Below, piece by piece: positions 39,263-51,039 of a stretch of DNA of 64,000 nt (positions are counted from its first letter, which is position 1; every line of letters starts with the position of its first letter). The stretch covers positions 224,906,843-224,970,842 of the forward strand of contig NC_090989.1 of assembly GCF_041146395.1 (NCBI RefSeq). Reading direction: 5' to 3'. The DNA is from Eulemur rufifrons. Lineage: Eukaryota; Chordata; Mammalia; Primates; Lemuridae. The notes under the pieces are model-generated. The model was not told the DNA's origin and made no database searches. It was given only the letters and a program-made list of their open reading frames with translations. Made by a program: the position numbers and the translations under genes.

Positions 39263-40143
39263 CGGGGGTAGTGGTGACATTTCTGTGGCCTGACTGGCTG
39301 TGGACATGGTCATATCCCTGCAGTTCAAGTAAACAAAGGAGCCCAGGTGGTAGCTAGATCGGCTGAAGGTCTAATCCAGCCCTCAGACACATTTTGTTTG
39401 ACCAGTGTAGAATTTTTGTTTTCATTTTCAAATGATTGCCAACATTTAAAAATACAGAGATCTCATATGTACACCAAGTTTTTAGGCTTTTCTGGAAAAA
39501 GTGGACGATCTGGCAATTATCACATGGAAACACACTAGCTAGTGCCTGCCTTGGTCTCATTTGTGCCTGGTTATTGTAGCTGAATTTGGGACAGACCCAT
39601 GTGGAGCAATTGATTTCCTAAAATTTGCCCCAAAACAGGGAGTAACGTTTTTTGGAGCTGAAATCCCTGAGTGACTGTTGACCCTGATTAGGCTGAACTA
39701 AGGTGTGAGGGCATCTTACCCCTGACCCTTGACTTCTGACCTGGTGATTTGCTCTGTCTTCATAAGGGTTAGATGTGACCTGGGATTTGTCCCTACCTTC
39801 TCTCTCAGGTTCTCTATTTTCATCCCTAAAATGAGGGGGCAACTATCTATGTTTCCCAGCTTTTTTTCTGTGCCTCAAGTTCTATCAACCTCATGCCACT
39901 GTGGAGCCAATGTTTTGAAAGGTCTGTCTACCCAAGCAAATGACATATACTACAAACAGCCTGTGAATTCTGACCATCCTGAAAGCTAACTGATATCACA
40001 TGTATAAAACGTGTATAAAATTCCCTCTAAAAGCAAAAACATTTTTGAGCTCATGCAACCTTACTGAAAATACTTTCACGTACCCCACTGTGATCTTTAG
40101 AGCCGCTAAGGGCTGGGGCCATATCAGTCAGGCCAGTCTAGCC
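39263..40143. other. Intergenic sequence, nothing assigned
   Basis: No recognisable repeat or gene. The last part (about 40095–40143) is the left flank of the hAT insertion. Confidence 0.45.
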
Positions 40144-42596
40144 CAGGGATGGGGAACCTGCAGCCTTAAGGCCTCATGTGGCCTTCTAGGTTCCTAATTT
40201 TGCCCTTTTGACTGAATGCAAATTTTACAGAACAAATCCTTTTATTAATACATATTTGTCTGTCTTTTACATTTTTAATTTTATTTTAAAAATGAATGTA
40301 TTTTATTTTAAAATGAATGAATAAAATAAGTTTCAACAAAATAATCCCCCCAGATTGACTGGCATAATTAGAACATTAGTTAAGCCGTAAGGGCTAAATT
40401 GACGGCTGCTACGCTCATGATTTAGTTCTAACTTCCCCCACCTGACTGGCAACGCTACCACATAAGGCTGGCTGATGAGAGTTTGTGGAGGTCCAGTACA
40501 TCAGTCTGTTATCAGCTTTTGACATCAGTGCACTGTGTTTCTGTTTGAAGTGGAATTTGTGAATAGTTGCACAGTTGACAGTATTTTTTAAATTCTGTCT
40601 GCTTAACAGCCCATCATGTCAAAGAAGACCAAGAGAACGCTGAAGGAAGAAAACAGATTTTTTTAATGAGAATTGGGAATTGCAATATTATCTTGTTTCT
40701 GCTAAAGATAAGACAATTTGCTTGCTTTGTGACACTGCAATATCAACATTAAAGAAATTCAATGCTTATCAGCATTCTCACACTCATAAGGACCACAAAT
40801 ATTTTAAATTGGAGAGGCACTAAAGGTTGTATTGTAGAAATTAGAAGATGAAAAACAAAAGCAAAGACAATTCTTTCAGGGAGCAATAAGATCTGGAAAT
40901 AATGCCACTGAAGCAACTTATAAAGTAGCTTATATATTCAAGAAAAAAAGGAAGCCATTCAGTGATGTAGAAATTGTGAAAGGGTGCATTGTTGAAGTTG
41001 CAGGATTCTTAGACTCCAACAACATTTCAAAGTACAAACAACTGCCTCTTTCAAGGAGAACCATAACTTATTGGCAGCATGAATTAGCCTTAAACTTAAC
41101 CGAACAACTTCATGCCATACTTCAAAAGGAAAATATATGTTATTCAATTGCTTTGGATGAATCAACTGATACTACTGACTTGGTGCAGGTTTTATACTTT
41201 ATTTGGGTCATAATAAAGGATTTTCTTTGCTCCAAAGAGTTACTGGCTTTGAGCATTCTTGCAAACAGAACAAGGGGAATAGATACCTTCAACAACTTTC
41301 AAGATAAATGTCATGAAGTTGGACTGAATTTGGTAAATTTAGTGAGTGTATGTACAGAGGGTGCACCTTCCGTGACTGGAATACATGAAGGGTCTATTGC
41401 ACAGATAAAAAAAAGTGTTAACAGATCCAGATGCTCTCATTTCTTTTCATTGTATCTTGCATCAGCAAAATCTCTGTGCTAAAGCTACTATTTTAAGTGA
41501 CACTTTGCATCAAGTTATAAGTATTGTTAACTACATTTGTGCAAATGCAACAAGACATTGTCAGTTTTGTGACATGCTAATGTTGAAGGATGAGGTGTGG
41601 GTTTACAGTATCATTCTGAAGTACATTGGCTATCTCAGGGACAAGTTTTAGACAAACTTTTATCTCTGTGAGAACAGATAGTTAAATTTTATGAAGAACA
41701 AATCAGCACTGTGAATTATTTAAAGATTTCTATAGTAATGCAGCATTTCTGTGTGATATCATGTCAAATCAAAACAACTTGAATACTTCTTCGCAAGATA
41801 CAACTAAGTCTATATATGATATTTGACCAAAATAAATCCAAGCATTTTGAAAAAAAGCTATCTATTTTCAAAACACTTCTTCTTCAAAAGCAAATTTCAG
41901 ATTAACATTTTCCCCAGTTAGCAAAGCTTATTGATGAGCAGGATGATATATGCAAATCATTTGTACAATATGCAGCTGTTATAGACCTATTAATTGGAGA
42001 ATACAATGAAAGGTTCACTAACTTTGAGAATCATGACATCACACTCAAATTAGCATTTCAGCCTCACCTAGTTGATATCACCAAGGCATCTAAAGAACTA
42101 CAGATGGAATTGGTTGAGCTCTCAGTAGATAACACTTTAAAGTCATTATTTATATTAAGAAAGATCCAATTGAAATATGGAAAAATGCAGTAGAATACCC
42201 ACACCTTTGGCAACATGCCCAAAAAATGCTCTCTTGCTTTTCAATTATTGCTGCTAATTTACATTGTCCTACCTAACTCAAATCAAGATACACTTAAGGT
42301 CACAAGTGACTGATACCCATCTAGAGGATCAACTGAAACTGCAGACCTCCATGCTGCAATCAAATATTCAAATGCTTTCCAACAAAAAGCAGACACAACA
42401 AAGTCATTAAAAGGTTACTTAACTTTAAACTTAACACATCATTTTCATGTTTTGAAATTATTAAGTACATAGCAGTTATATTTTTACAAAATAATGTACA
42501 TTTTAAGCATATCTAATTGAAGTTTCTTGAATATGGCCTTATTTGATTACAGCTAGTTTAATGTGGCCTTCCAACATGAAAAGCTTCCCCACCTGG
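40144..42596 (+). mobile_element. Decayed near-full-length hAT (Charlie-like) DNA transposon
   Basis: The left terminus cagggatggggaacc and the inverted right terminus (…cttccccacctgg) are related TIRs. The shared hexamer gtctag (40136–40141 and 42597–42602) is probably the remnant of an 8-bp target duplication. The coding remains are in order on the + strand: start-like MSKKTKRTLKEENRFF, BED finger, catalytic blocks and C-terminal dimerisation block. The family still shows as smaller copies at 15973–16152 and 49793–49882, so the 2.45-kb element is the likely autonomous relative of those MITEs. Confidence 0.85.
40617..42390 (+). pseudogene. hAT transposase pseudogene
   Basis: It would have encoded a cut-and-paste transposase related to those domesticated as GTF2IRD2, ZBED5 and FAM200. 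The first frame stops after 16 codons. A BED-type zinc finger is still readable (CLLC at 40719–40730, HSHTHKDH at about 40770–40795). The longest intact frame (40976–41482) holds the ALDESTD block with the first catalytic Asp at 41156–41158. It also holds the block that is normally T-D-G-A-P; here it reads TEGAP, so the second catalytic Asp is Glu (41357–41359). A frameshift follows near an eight-A run (41407–41414) and the frame at 41415–41651 continues the match. Further stops occur up to the C-terminal VTDTHLEDQLKL block (about 42300–42340). The gene is inactive. Confidence 0.85.
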
Positions 42597-43290
42597 GTCT
42601 AGACTATGCTTCAGTAACAAACTCCAAAATTTCAGTGGTTTAACAAATAAAAGTTTATTTTCAGCCCATGCAAAATCACAGGTTTGGCTGCTCTCTAGGT
42701 AGTGACACAAGAATTCACTGTCCTTCTCTCCTGTGACTTGACCTTCTCAAAATGTGGCTTTTCTGGCACTTGTTAGGTTGCTGGAGGGTTTTTCAGGGCC
42801 TCACCTCTGCTCACGTTTCACTGGCAGGGTCCAGTCACGTGGCTTCACTTAAGGGCAAGGGGCTGGGAAGCAGAGTTTTCTGCCTGCCTCGGAAGGAGTG
42901 GAGAAGAGGATAATAGTGAACGCTAAGAGGCGCCACCACAGGGACATGAGATGACCGATGGGGTCCCTTGCTGTTCCAAAATCCTGCATTCTGTCATTCT
43001 TCAGAGTGGTCCTCTGATGTGGTCTGTAGATACCCTGGCTCGCCCGTTATGTTGACTGACAGCCATCAAGCAGAACAGATGCTGCAGATATACTGACCCT
43101 TAAGGGTTTCCAAGTCCATCCTTTTCTTCCTGATAACGACAGCTTACCTTTATTTTAACTCTTACTCGTGCATGTATTGACTCATTTATCTTTGCAACAG
43201 TCCTACAAGGTAGGTATTCCCCACTCCCCCGCTCCCCTGCCCCATACTATTTATTTTTTTAAACAGGAACTGTTTCATAGATTTAAGGAA
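42597..43290. other. Intergenic sequence with unassigned old repeat
   Basis: The start (acaaactccaaaatttcagtgg … aaaagtttattttcagccc, about 42618–42960) reads like an old interspersed repeat whose family I cannot name. The hAT element may have inserted into it. No gene is seen. Confidence 0.4.
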
Positions 43291-43399
43291 CAGGCTCTGT
43301 CTTCATTTGAAATGACATATTTGAAAAATGAACTTGATATCACTTCACAACGTTTCAGTGATTCATTCTTTATATGTGCATTTCCCCAGCAGAAGTCAC
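43291..43399 (+). repeat. 109-bp direct repeat, copy B
   Basis: Partner of 34282–34390 in the same orientation with about 88% ungapped identity. Identity stops abruptly beyond caggctctg on the left and agaagt on the right. Confidence 0.8.
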
Positions 43400-43839
43400 A
43401 GAGTCACTGAATCACTTCTTCAGGGTCACGCAGGTGGTTGGTGGAGATCTGGACTCCCTCTCTCCCCTTGAGAATTGTGTACCAGAGCTGGGCTCTTGAT
43501 GGCTTTGCCATTGCTGACACTGAGTCACTAGGCTCAGGGCCTCTGATGTGCCTGGCTTTCAGGATCTCATAGACCATTTCATCCGGAGAGTTAAGAGTGG
43601 AAGATGAAACTATTAATAGCATTAATTTGACCAGCTACAGTAACTTGGTTTCAACTGAATGTAAAAGGGAATCTATTTTCCCCTACAAGGAGCTTTAACT
43701 GTGTCTTGTTCTTTTTGCGGCCAGTGGCCTCCATTCCAGCCGACAGTTTCCAGTACCCTGTCCCAGCCCAGCCCCTGATTAAAAAATGACATTTTCCCTT
43801 CAAGCTCAATGTGAAAGTTAACTGACTCCTTTTTGTTTT

Positions 43840-44630
43840 TTGTTGTTAAGCAATTATTTTTATTTTTTGGACAGGTCATATGTTTATACTGTTCCAAAGT
43901 CAAAAGACATGAAAGGGGTTTCTCCTTCCTCCCAGCTACCTGAAGGCAACCAATGTTATCAGTATGTTGGAGATCCTTCCAGAAATATTTTATGTGTATG
44001 CAAGTGTAAGTATTCTTTCTCCTTTGTTTCACAAATTTTTGTATATTATACTATAATTATATACTATTTACTATATATAGTATATGTACTATAATTATAT
44101 CCTATAATATAAAAGATATTATACTATCTTGCCTTTTTCCCTCCCTCTACTTACTATGTCTTGGAAATAGTTTGATATAATTATAAAGATATTGTTCATT
44201 TTAAAAAAGTTACATGATATTCCATTGTGTTTGGCTGTTCCATATTTTATTTAGCAGTCTCCTTCTGATAAGTATGTTTTCAAGCCATCTACTATTATAA
44301 ACAATATGATAATGAATAACCTTGGACAAGTATGATCTGAGGTAGGCACAAGAATAAGCTGCATAAATTTGTAAAAGGAATTTCTGCTTAAAGGGCATAT
44401 GCATTGGTATTAACAATTTTCCTAGATGCTGCCAAGTGGTCTTCTTATAGATATTGTTCCAGTTTATACTCCCACCAACAAAGTATGAGAATGTCCCTTC
44501 CCCATATCTCCAGTGTGTGTGTGTTTTGAGTTGTTCTGATTTCTCACAGCCTGAAAATCTCAGTATGTTTTAATTTTCATTCTCTTATTATGAATGAGGG
44601 TGAGCATCTTTTCATATGCTTTAGAGCCAT
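43840..44630 (-). mobile_element. Antisense L1 fragment
   Basis: The order 'acctgaaggcaaccaatgtt', 'gatattccattgtgtttggc', 'ctattataaacaatatgataatgaat', 'ttatactcccaccaacaaagtatgag', 'atgagggtgagcatcttttc' is that of old L1 sequence read in antisense. Confidence 0.7.
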
Positions 44631-45019
44631 CTGCATCAGCAAGCATTTCTTTATTGGGGTTCTGGAAGAACACTTGGGCTTTGAACAGGTCCCTGACCTA
44701 AACTCAATGTTGGCAGAGCCCATTGCGGCTAACCACCAGGGTCTGCAGCTGAGTGTCTTAAGCAAGGAAGTTGTTTTCTGTAGTGCATTCCCATTTGAAA
44801 AACTTAGTCACTGAATCCAATCCTAACCAGGCTGATGGCGCCATCTATCTTCCTGAGATGGATAAATGGAATGCAATGCCATTTAATAAGGGGGACATTT
44901 GGGACCTAACACTGATGAGGCTCTACTATGTAAGGGCTGTGGATGTTCTCCATCAAAGCTGAAAATAATCTCATCGACCTACTGGCCTACTTAATATCAC
45001 TGAAAGAAGCATGTCTTCT

Positions 45020-45430
45020 TTTAGATTATTACCATTTATATTATTAAAAAATTCAAACCACACATAGAATAGTAAAATGAACCCTAGTATACACCTCACC
45101 AACATTAAGCAATTGTGACGACTATGCCACACTTGATCCACCTATCCCATTTCCTCTTTCTTCCCTTTGGTTGAGGCAATAGGGCGAATAATGTCATTTT
45201 CACTCTTATGTACTTCAGTAAACATCTCTAAAAACCAGACATATTCATATATGACTACAATGCCATTACCATATCTGACAAAATCGAAAGTAATTCCTTG
45301 GTACCATCAAATACCTAGTCCACATAAATTCCCTAATTATTTTGAGTATCTCTCTACCTTTCACACTGGTTTGTTTGGTTTGGGGTCCACATGTTGTGTT
45401 TGGTGCTACGTTTCTTAAGTCTCTTATTTC
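45020..45430 (-). mobile_element. Probable antisense L1 fragment
   Basis: Phrases such as 'cacacatagaatagtaaaatgaacc' and 'accaacattaagcaattgtgacgac' resemble old mammalian L1 3' sequence in antisense. Limits and subfamily are uncertain. Confidence 0.55.
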
Positions 45431-46754
45431 AGAGAAGAATCTCTCTGTCCCTGTGAGGAAGCTGAGCTGTGTAGAATGCTAGCCATTCTGAATTTGTATG
45501 TTCACTTCCTCTTGGAGCCACTTAATTTGTTCCTGTATCCCCTATGTTTCCTGCAGGGTGGAAGGTAGATCTAGAAGCTTATTTGATGTGGGTTCAAATG
45601 TTTAAGTGAGAGTCCTTCATAGGAGATGCTGGCCACTGCCTACTGCATCACTTCAGAGGGGAACGGTGGGTCTTTTGTCCCATGAGGCAAGATCAGTGAG
45701 GGTCAGAAATGTCCACAAGACCCCTCCATTGCAAATTCCCCCTTCAATCTTTCCTCTTCAGCCTTTCACATAACAGTTTCATCTACTGACTGTGTTGCCT
45801 GAATCAGTTATTGCATTAGGGGTTGAAAAATGGAAAATTTCTAGTGCTATCATTCCTTCTACATTTATTAGCTGAATTTTTTTCTACATATAAAGAAAAC
45901 TAGGGTTACTTGGTCACCCTGGGTTTCCTTAGGTCTCTTTGTTTCTTAACTAGTTTGTCCTTTTCCAAATAAGAAAAAAAAAAAATTTCTTTTTTACAAG
46001 AGGACCATATCATGGAATTAACCTAGGAAAGAAATAGCTTTCTTCTTAGCTTTACTCATTATCATTTACTATTCAGCACCAGGTGTGTGTAATTTCATAA
46101 TAGTAATTAATTTTTTTAACTGCAGGTCTTATCCTTTTCCCCTATCTTTTATCTTTATCCCCAGGGTCTGCCTCTTTGAATAAGCAAAGTATTAAGCTAT
46201 AAGCAAGCATGTGGATAGAAATATCATCACTGAAGATTCCTTTAGATCTAAAGCCAAACACCTCTTATTTGGATATTTGGAAAACATTGCAGTGACTGTC
46301 AGTCATGCACACTTTAGTGAGAATTAATGTAACCAATTTTCTTTTCATTTCACAGGTTAGTTTACTGAGGAAAAATAAATTTGTTTGGGAGTTGGTGGGA
46401 AAAACACATGGGAAGGAAGCAGTGAACAGAGGGAATTTAATCACCCTGTGCAGGGTGCTGTCTAGGTGGTTGTGAGAAGGCTAATTTTTGGGTTAGTAGA
46501 GGCATCTGACGGCATTTCATGCTATAAAGAGGTACTAAGGAGGAGGAGGGAGAGAGAGAAAGATGTTCTGGAAAATTTTTACTGCTCAAGGATGTGTTAG
46601 GCACCCTGTTGTGGGCACCTGAAGTACCCATTCTTCCCTTACCCCACTGTATCATATAAGGTACTTTTGCTGCAAATCACACAATATCAGACTAAAAAAG
46701 ACCACTGTATGGACAGGTGTATTTGTGAATAAATATTGATTGAGAGGTAATATA
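45431..46754. other. Intergenic sequence, nothing assigned
   Basis: No recognisable gene or RNA. The sequence is AT-rich with short homopolymer runs. Confidence 0.45.
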
Positions 46755-46965
46755 GGGCAGTGGTTACGTTCACAGTCTTTGGAGACAGATTAAACTGGGT
46801 TCACGTCTTGCCTTCATCATTTGGGTAAACTGCTTTAATCCCTTCAGCCCTCAGTTTCTTCACCTGTAAAATGGGTAATAAGCCACAGGGCTGTTGTGAA
46901 GACTAAGTGAAATCATGGATTTAAAGCAGTTAACACATATCCATTCACACAGCCCTCACTATATA
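46755..46965 (+). repeat. MIR SINE relic
   Basis: Sense MIR order: 'gggcagtggttacgttcacagtc', 'tttggagacagattaaactgggttc', 'ctcagtttcttcacctgtaaaatggg', 'agggctgttgtgaagactaag'. Confidence 0.85.
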
Positions 46966-47239
46966 ATACCTTTGAAAGAGTAAAACCAAAGAATGGACGT
47001 GTGTTTTCACTTTGCAAAAGGATTTTACTCGTGTTTGTAGAAAAAGATTCTATCTTCACTCATCCAGTGAGCACACAACTCCGCCCGGGATTCTCTGCCG
47101 TGCGAACGAGAGTTGGCCTGCTGAGCCCCCAGCAGGGGCATGCCCTTTAGGCATTGGCAGGCTGTGCCGAATGTCATATGTTCCTGGCCCGAGGTAAAGC
47201 AGCTTCTAGTAACCCTGATTTTCACTCCTATCATTTTCA

Positions 47240-47580
47240 TCCCACCGGTCTAAGGATTGTTCCCGAACGAAGGGAACATTCTCGTCAGCCGCGTTGCTGA
47301 CGCTCTGTTCTCGAGCCAACGGCGCCATCTCGTGGTGCTACTTCGCTAACACAGTTTGGCGCCGGTCCCCGGTTTTGCGGCCGCTCTCGGTTCCTTACCC
47401 CAGTGTTCCCGAGAACCCGTTTCAGTGATGGCTTCCTGCCTTGCTCCTCACATGGTGGCAACGTTGCTCACTGGTCCGTTCCTTCTGGCTCTGTCTCACT
47501 CCTGTGCCTCTCACTGTGGCACGCGGGTGCCACGCTGCCAATGCCATTCTCTTTGGCCCTGTTTATGCTTGGGAGAAGTG
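47240..47580. promoter_or_regulatory. CpG-rich patch with two stem-loops and a CTCF-like motif
   Basis: CpG dinucleotides are dense here relative to flanking DNA. Two perfect inverted repeats stand back to back: tgttccc/gggaaca (47258–47264, 47272–47278) and cgtcagc/gctgacg (47283–47289, 47296–47302). They are followed by a CTCF-like match at 47322–47335. Open frames (47356–47628) show no recognisable protein. An insulator or orphan promoter is the most natural reading, but this is inference. Confidence 0.5.
47322..47335 (-). promoter_or_regulatory. Strong CTCF-like motif
   Basis: gcgccatctcgtgg on the + strand, read as ccacgagatggcgc on the minus strand, matches 13 of 14 positions of CCASYAGRKGGCRC. 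It lies inside a CpG-rich patch in the DMRT3–DMRT2 interval. Confidence 0.55.
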
Positions 47581-47924
47581 ATGACAAATGCCAGGTGCTT
47601 GGGTAAAAATAATTTAAGTCTGTTCTGAAGTAGGATTTGAGGGATGTCTATCTTTTCCCTGTCTTTCCTGGAACCCTAAAGACGTGTGAGTTTCCAGTCT
47701 CTGTGATTAGAACTGGCTAACCTCAGGAGCCGATGTGTGATTTTATTTTACTCTGTGATGACCCGATTTCGCGCCACGTAACTCCTGAGCCATTTTCAAA
47801 AAGTGCAGTCCATAGACATGACCTTGTATGCGTTAGGCAGGGCGTCTGCCACACTGAGTCTGAGGACACGAGCAAGCAAGAATACCGGGCACAGTTATTA
47901 GCCAGGTTGACTCAGAACCTTGCT

Positions 47925-48260
47925 ACCAAGTGTGGTCCAAGGACCCGCAGCTGCGCGGTGCCTGGGAGCTGGTTAGGAATGCAGACTCTGGAGACACACC
48001 CTAGACCTGCTGACTCAGAAACTGAACTTCAGCTAGACCCCAGTGGTCGGCATGCACATTACAATGTGAAAAGCTCCGAGCTGTAACAGTGATTCTCAAC
48101 TTTGGCTGTGTATTAGAATAATCCAGAGAGCTTCTAAAGATCTTGATACCCAGGCCTCACCCTAGGTGATTTCACTGGAATCTCTGGGGTAGCCACTCAG
48201 ACTAAGGCTAATTACTCAGAGCTGGACTTTACCATAATGATGGTGCAGGGAAGTTGGACC
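47925..48260. repeat. Two adjacent MER5-type hAT MITE relics
   Basis: The first (about 47925–48085) has 'aagtgtggtccaaggacccgcagc', 'ggttaggaatgcagactctgg' and 'ctgctgactcagaaactgaac'. The second (about 48088–48260) has 'agtgattctcaactttggctg', 'aataatccagagagcttctaaa' and 'cccaggcctcaccctagg'. Both follow the MER5 or a sister consensus. Confidence 0.65.
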
Positions 48261-49019
48261 ATAGATCCCTCCTGAAGCTCTCACAAAAGCAACAAAAAGT
48301 GGCAAAACCCAGCAATAATTCTTTAGTAATAAACAAGCTAGCAAAGAGGTACAAATTCTTGCTAGAAACTTTAAAACCTGGTGGCTGAGAAAATAAACGG
48401 ATTCTGGTGTGGACCAGAGAGGTCCTCATCTTCATCTACCTTCCTCATCCTGCTCACCTGAAGGCGTTTTAAAGAAAGAAGATTGTTACAAAATTCTGAG
48501 AATTCCTGCTAATATCCACTAATGTAAAGAAAAGAAAACCTAGAGGGTAAATAGGCAGCCTCTAGGAAAGGTTAGGGTGTTGTGAATTCTTGAGACCTCA
48601 GCAGAAGCAAGAAAACCAACAGATCTGGCTGTTTTCCCCGGGGTCCATCAGAACTGGTTGAATATCCCTGAAGATATTCTCCCATGGGAACGAGATTCAT
48701 TTCCCCACATGGGCTATGTATAAAATTTGGTGTCTACAGGGGAGCCCAAGACCTTCAACAAAGACATGCACAGCCCCAGCAGAGCTCTCTGTGCCTTTAG
48801 CCCAAGAAAAGTGGGCAATATACTCTACATAGCTTTCAAACAGCAGCATGGACTGTAGATGATCAGGTCTCTGGTCAAGGGAAATTCAGATCAACTATTA
48901 ACAGATCGCAGGTGATATCAGTACCATTACCTGCTGAGGCCAGGCAGGTGCTGTACATAAGCTGACAGATGAGATAATAGGGAGTGGTGGGGTCCATGGT
49001 AAATAAGAGAGTAAAAGCT
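48261..49019. other. Intergenic sequence, nothing assigned
   Basis: Mixed composition. I see no gene, RNA or clear transposon. Confidence 0.4.
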
Positions 49020-49175
49020 GCATCTCAAGCTGATGTAGATCAGCTACATTAGCATCACCTGGGAATCTGTTAGCAATGCAAATTTCTCAAGGAAACTCTG
49101 GGGGTGGAACCGAGGAAAAATTGTGTTTTAACAAGATCCTGGTGCTCCCTAAAGTCTGAAAACTGTCAATGTTAT
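49020..49175. repeat. MER5-type hAT MITE relic
   Basis: The phrases 'cattagcatcacctgggaatctgttagcaatgcaaatt' (in two parts) and 'aactctgggggtggaacc … acaagatcctggtgctccc' match the MER5A order. Confidence 0.65.
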
Positions 49176-49568
49176 AAAGTTTCCAGCTGACTGTTGCTAT
49201 TTGGGAATGTCAGGTGAGTACTGTTATACCTTCTGATTTTTTTCAAGAGAAGCTGTAATTCTGGAGTTTTATGTGGAAACTCCCAAGTTTTAAATGTTGG
49301 CAACAAATTTGCATTTTGTAAAAACAACAAACAAAATGTATAGATCAAACAAAATAAATGTTTGTTTCACAGGGTGACAATTTTGTGACGTTTGATGTAG
49401 ATCATCTGATTGGCATTGCCCATATTAAGCAAGAAAAGGATGAAGGACAGGGCAAACGTATAAAATACTCTGGGAAAGAAAGGAGAGGAACAGAGCATGC
49501 AAAGATAGATGAGCAATCCAGTGTAGGAGGAAAATACACTCAAAGGAAAAGAGAGCTCAAAAATGAGA

Positions 49569-49781
49569 AGACCAGCCTGAGCAAGAGCGAGGCCCCCTCT
49601 CTACAAAAAATAGAAAATATGCTGGATGTGATGGCACATGCCTGTAGTCCCAGCCACATGGGAGGCTGAGGGAGGAGGACCTTTTGAGCCCAGGAATTTG
49701 AGGTTGCAGTGAGCTGTGAGGTCGCCACTGCACTGTAGCCCAGGCAACAGAGTGAGATCCTGTCTCAAAAACAAACAAACG
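49569..49781 (+). mobile_element. 5'-truncated Alu
   Basis: It starts inside the left monomer (gaccagcctgagcaagagcg) and continues through the complete right monomer to an A-rich (CAAA)n tail. It carries the same 'gagcaagagcga' diagnostic block as the full-length Alu at 37.7 kb but lacks the duplicated linker. Confidence 0.88.
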
Positions 49782-49792
49782 ATAAAAATTAA

Positions 49793-49882
49793 GGGTGGGG
49801 GGCACATGTAGCCTTCTGGATCCTTGAGTGTGGCCTTTTGGCTGAATCCAAATATTACAGAACAAATCCTTTTATTAAAAGG
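49793..49882 (+). mobile_element. hAT terminal fragment, same family as 40144–42596
   Basis: gggtgggg, then catgtagccttctgga, then ggccttttggctgaatccaa and acagaacaaatccttttatt align with the left end of the 40.1-kb hAT element. The 'acctgcagcc' part of the terminus is deleted. It abuts the Alu tail at 49781. Confidence 0.75.
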
Positions 49883-50190
49883 GGTGCAGCAGAGAAAGAT
49901 GAAGCTTTTCTTGCCTCCTTTGGTGCTTAAAAAAGAACAATCTCGAAATAAGAAGGCCAGAGTTCCCCCACCCCCACAGAGCAGCGACTGAGTGAACAAG
50001 CTTTTGAAGCCAACCAATTAGATATATGTCTCTGTGTGCCAACCAATCAACAACAGTCTCATTGATGACGTCAGCCCAGGTAGGCACCTGAAAATCCTCC
50101 TGTCTCTAACCCCCACCTTCCCCAAACCCTAGGGGAGATCTACAGTCTGCTCTGCTGACTAGCACAGTTCTCCCTTATAAAGCAGGCCCT
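49883..50190 (+). promoter_or_regulatory. Unassigned segment with CCAAT, CRE and TATA motifs
   Basis: Two copies of gccaaccaat (50009–50018 and 50038–50047) precede a perfect CRE, tgacgtca (50066–50073), and a TATA-like ttataaag (50175–50182). The order is that of a Pol II or LTR promoter. It lies between a hAT fragment and an Alu, so it may belong to a mobile element I cannot identify. No gene follows within view. Confidence 0.35.
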
Positions 50191-50194
50191 CTAG

Positions 50195-50538
<344 letters not shown>

Positions 50539-51039
50539 CTAGTTTTGTTTTTTTATTTCAGATATTAAATGGGATCTCATCTGACAAATTCAGGAATGAC
50601 AAAGTTGAATTAAAATAAAAAGATGGGTGGTGAGAAATGAATAGTGTAAATCAGGAGTAAGAAAAAACAACCATGAAATTTATGATCACTGAATAGGACG
50701 TTAATGTTATAAGACAGCAAAGTAAGATAATAACAAAACTAACAACAACAATAAAAACAGAAGTTTGGGAGAGGGAGGTGGGAAGAAGTTTGAGAAGTTT
50801 AATTTTCTGATTTTTACATCTGGTATCACTCTGCAAAATCTAAAATTCAACTAAGGAGTTAAAAAATGACTCTAATATCCTAATATTTTTCCCCCTTAAA
50901 GTTCTTAAATTATTTTAATTATAATATGATTTAATTATGTACTAAAAACTAAATATTCATATCATTATAGTTCTTATGCAAAGTAAATACAAACAAAACC
51001 AATAAAATTCGGATTAGCAACAATTTAAAAATAGATTTT

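Noticed and set aside
47356..47628. 90-codon frame in the CpG patch at 47 kb
   Set aside because: No signal, domain or conserved neighbour supports it, and an overlapping frame exists.
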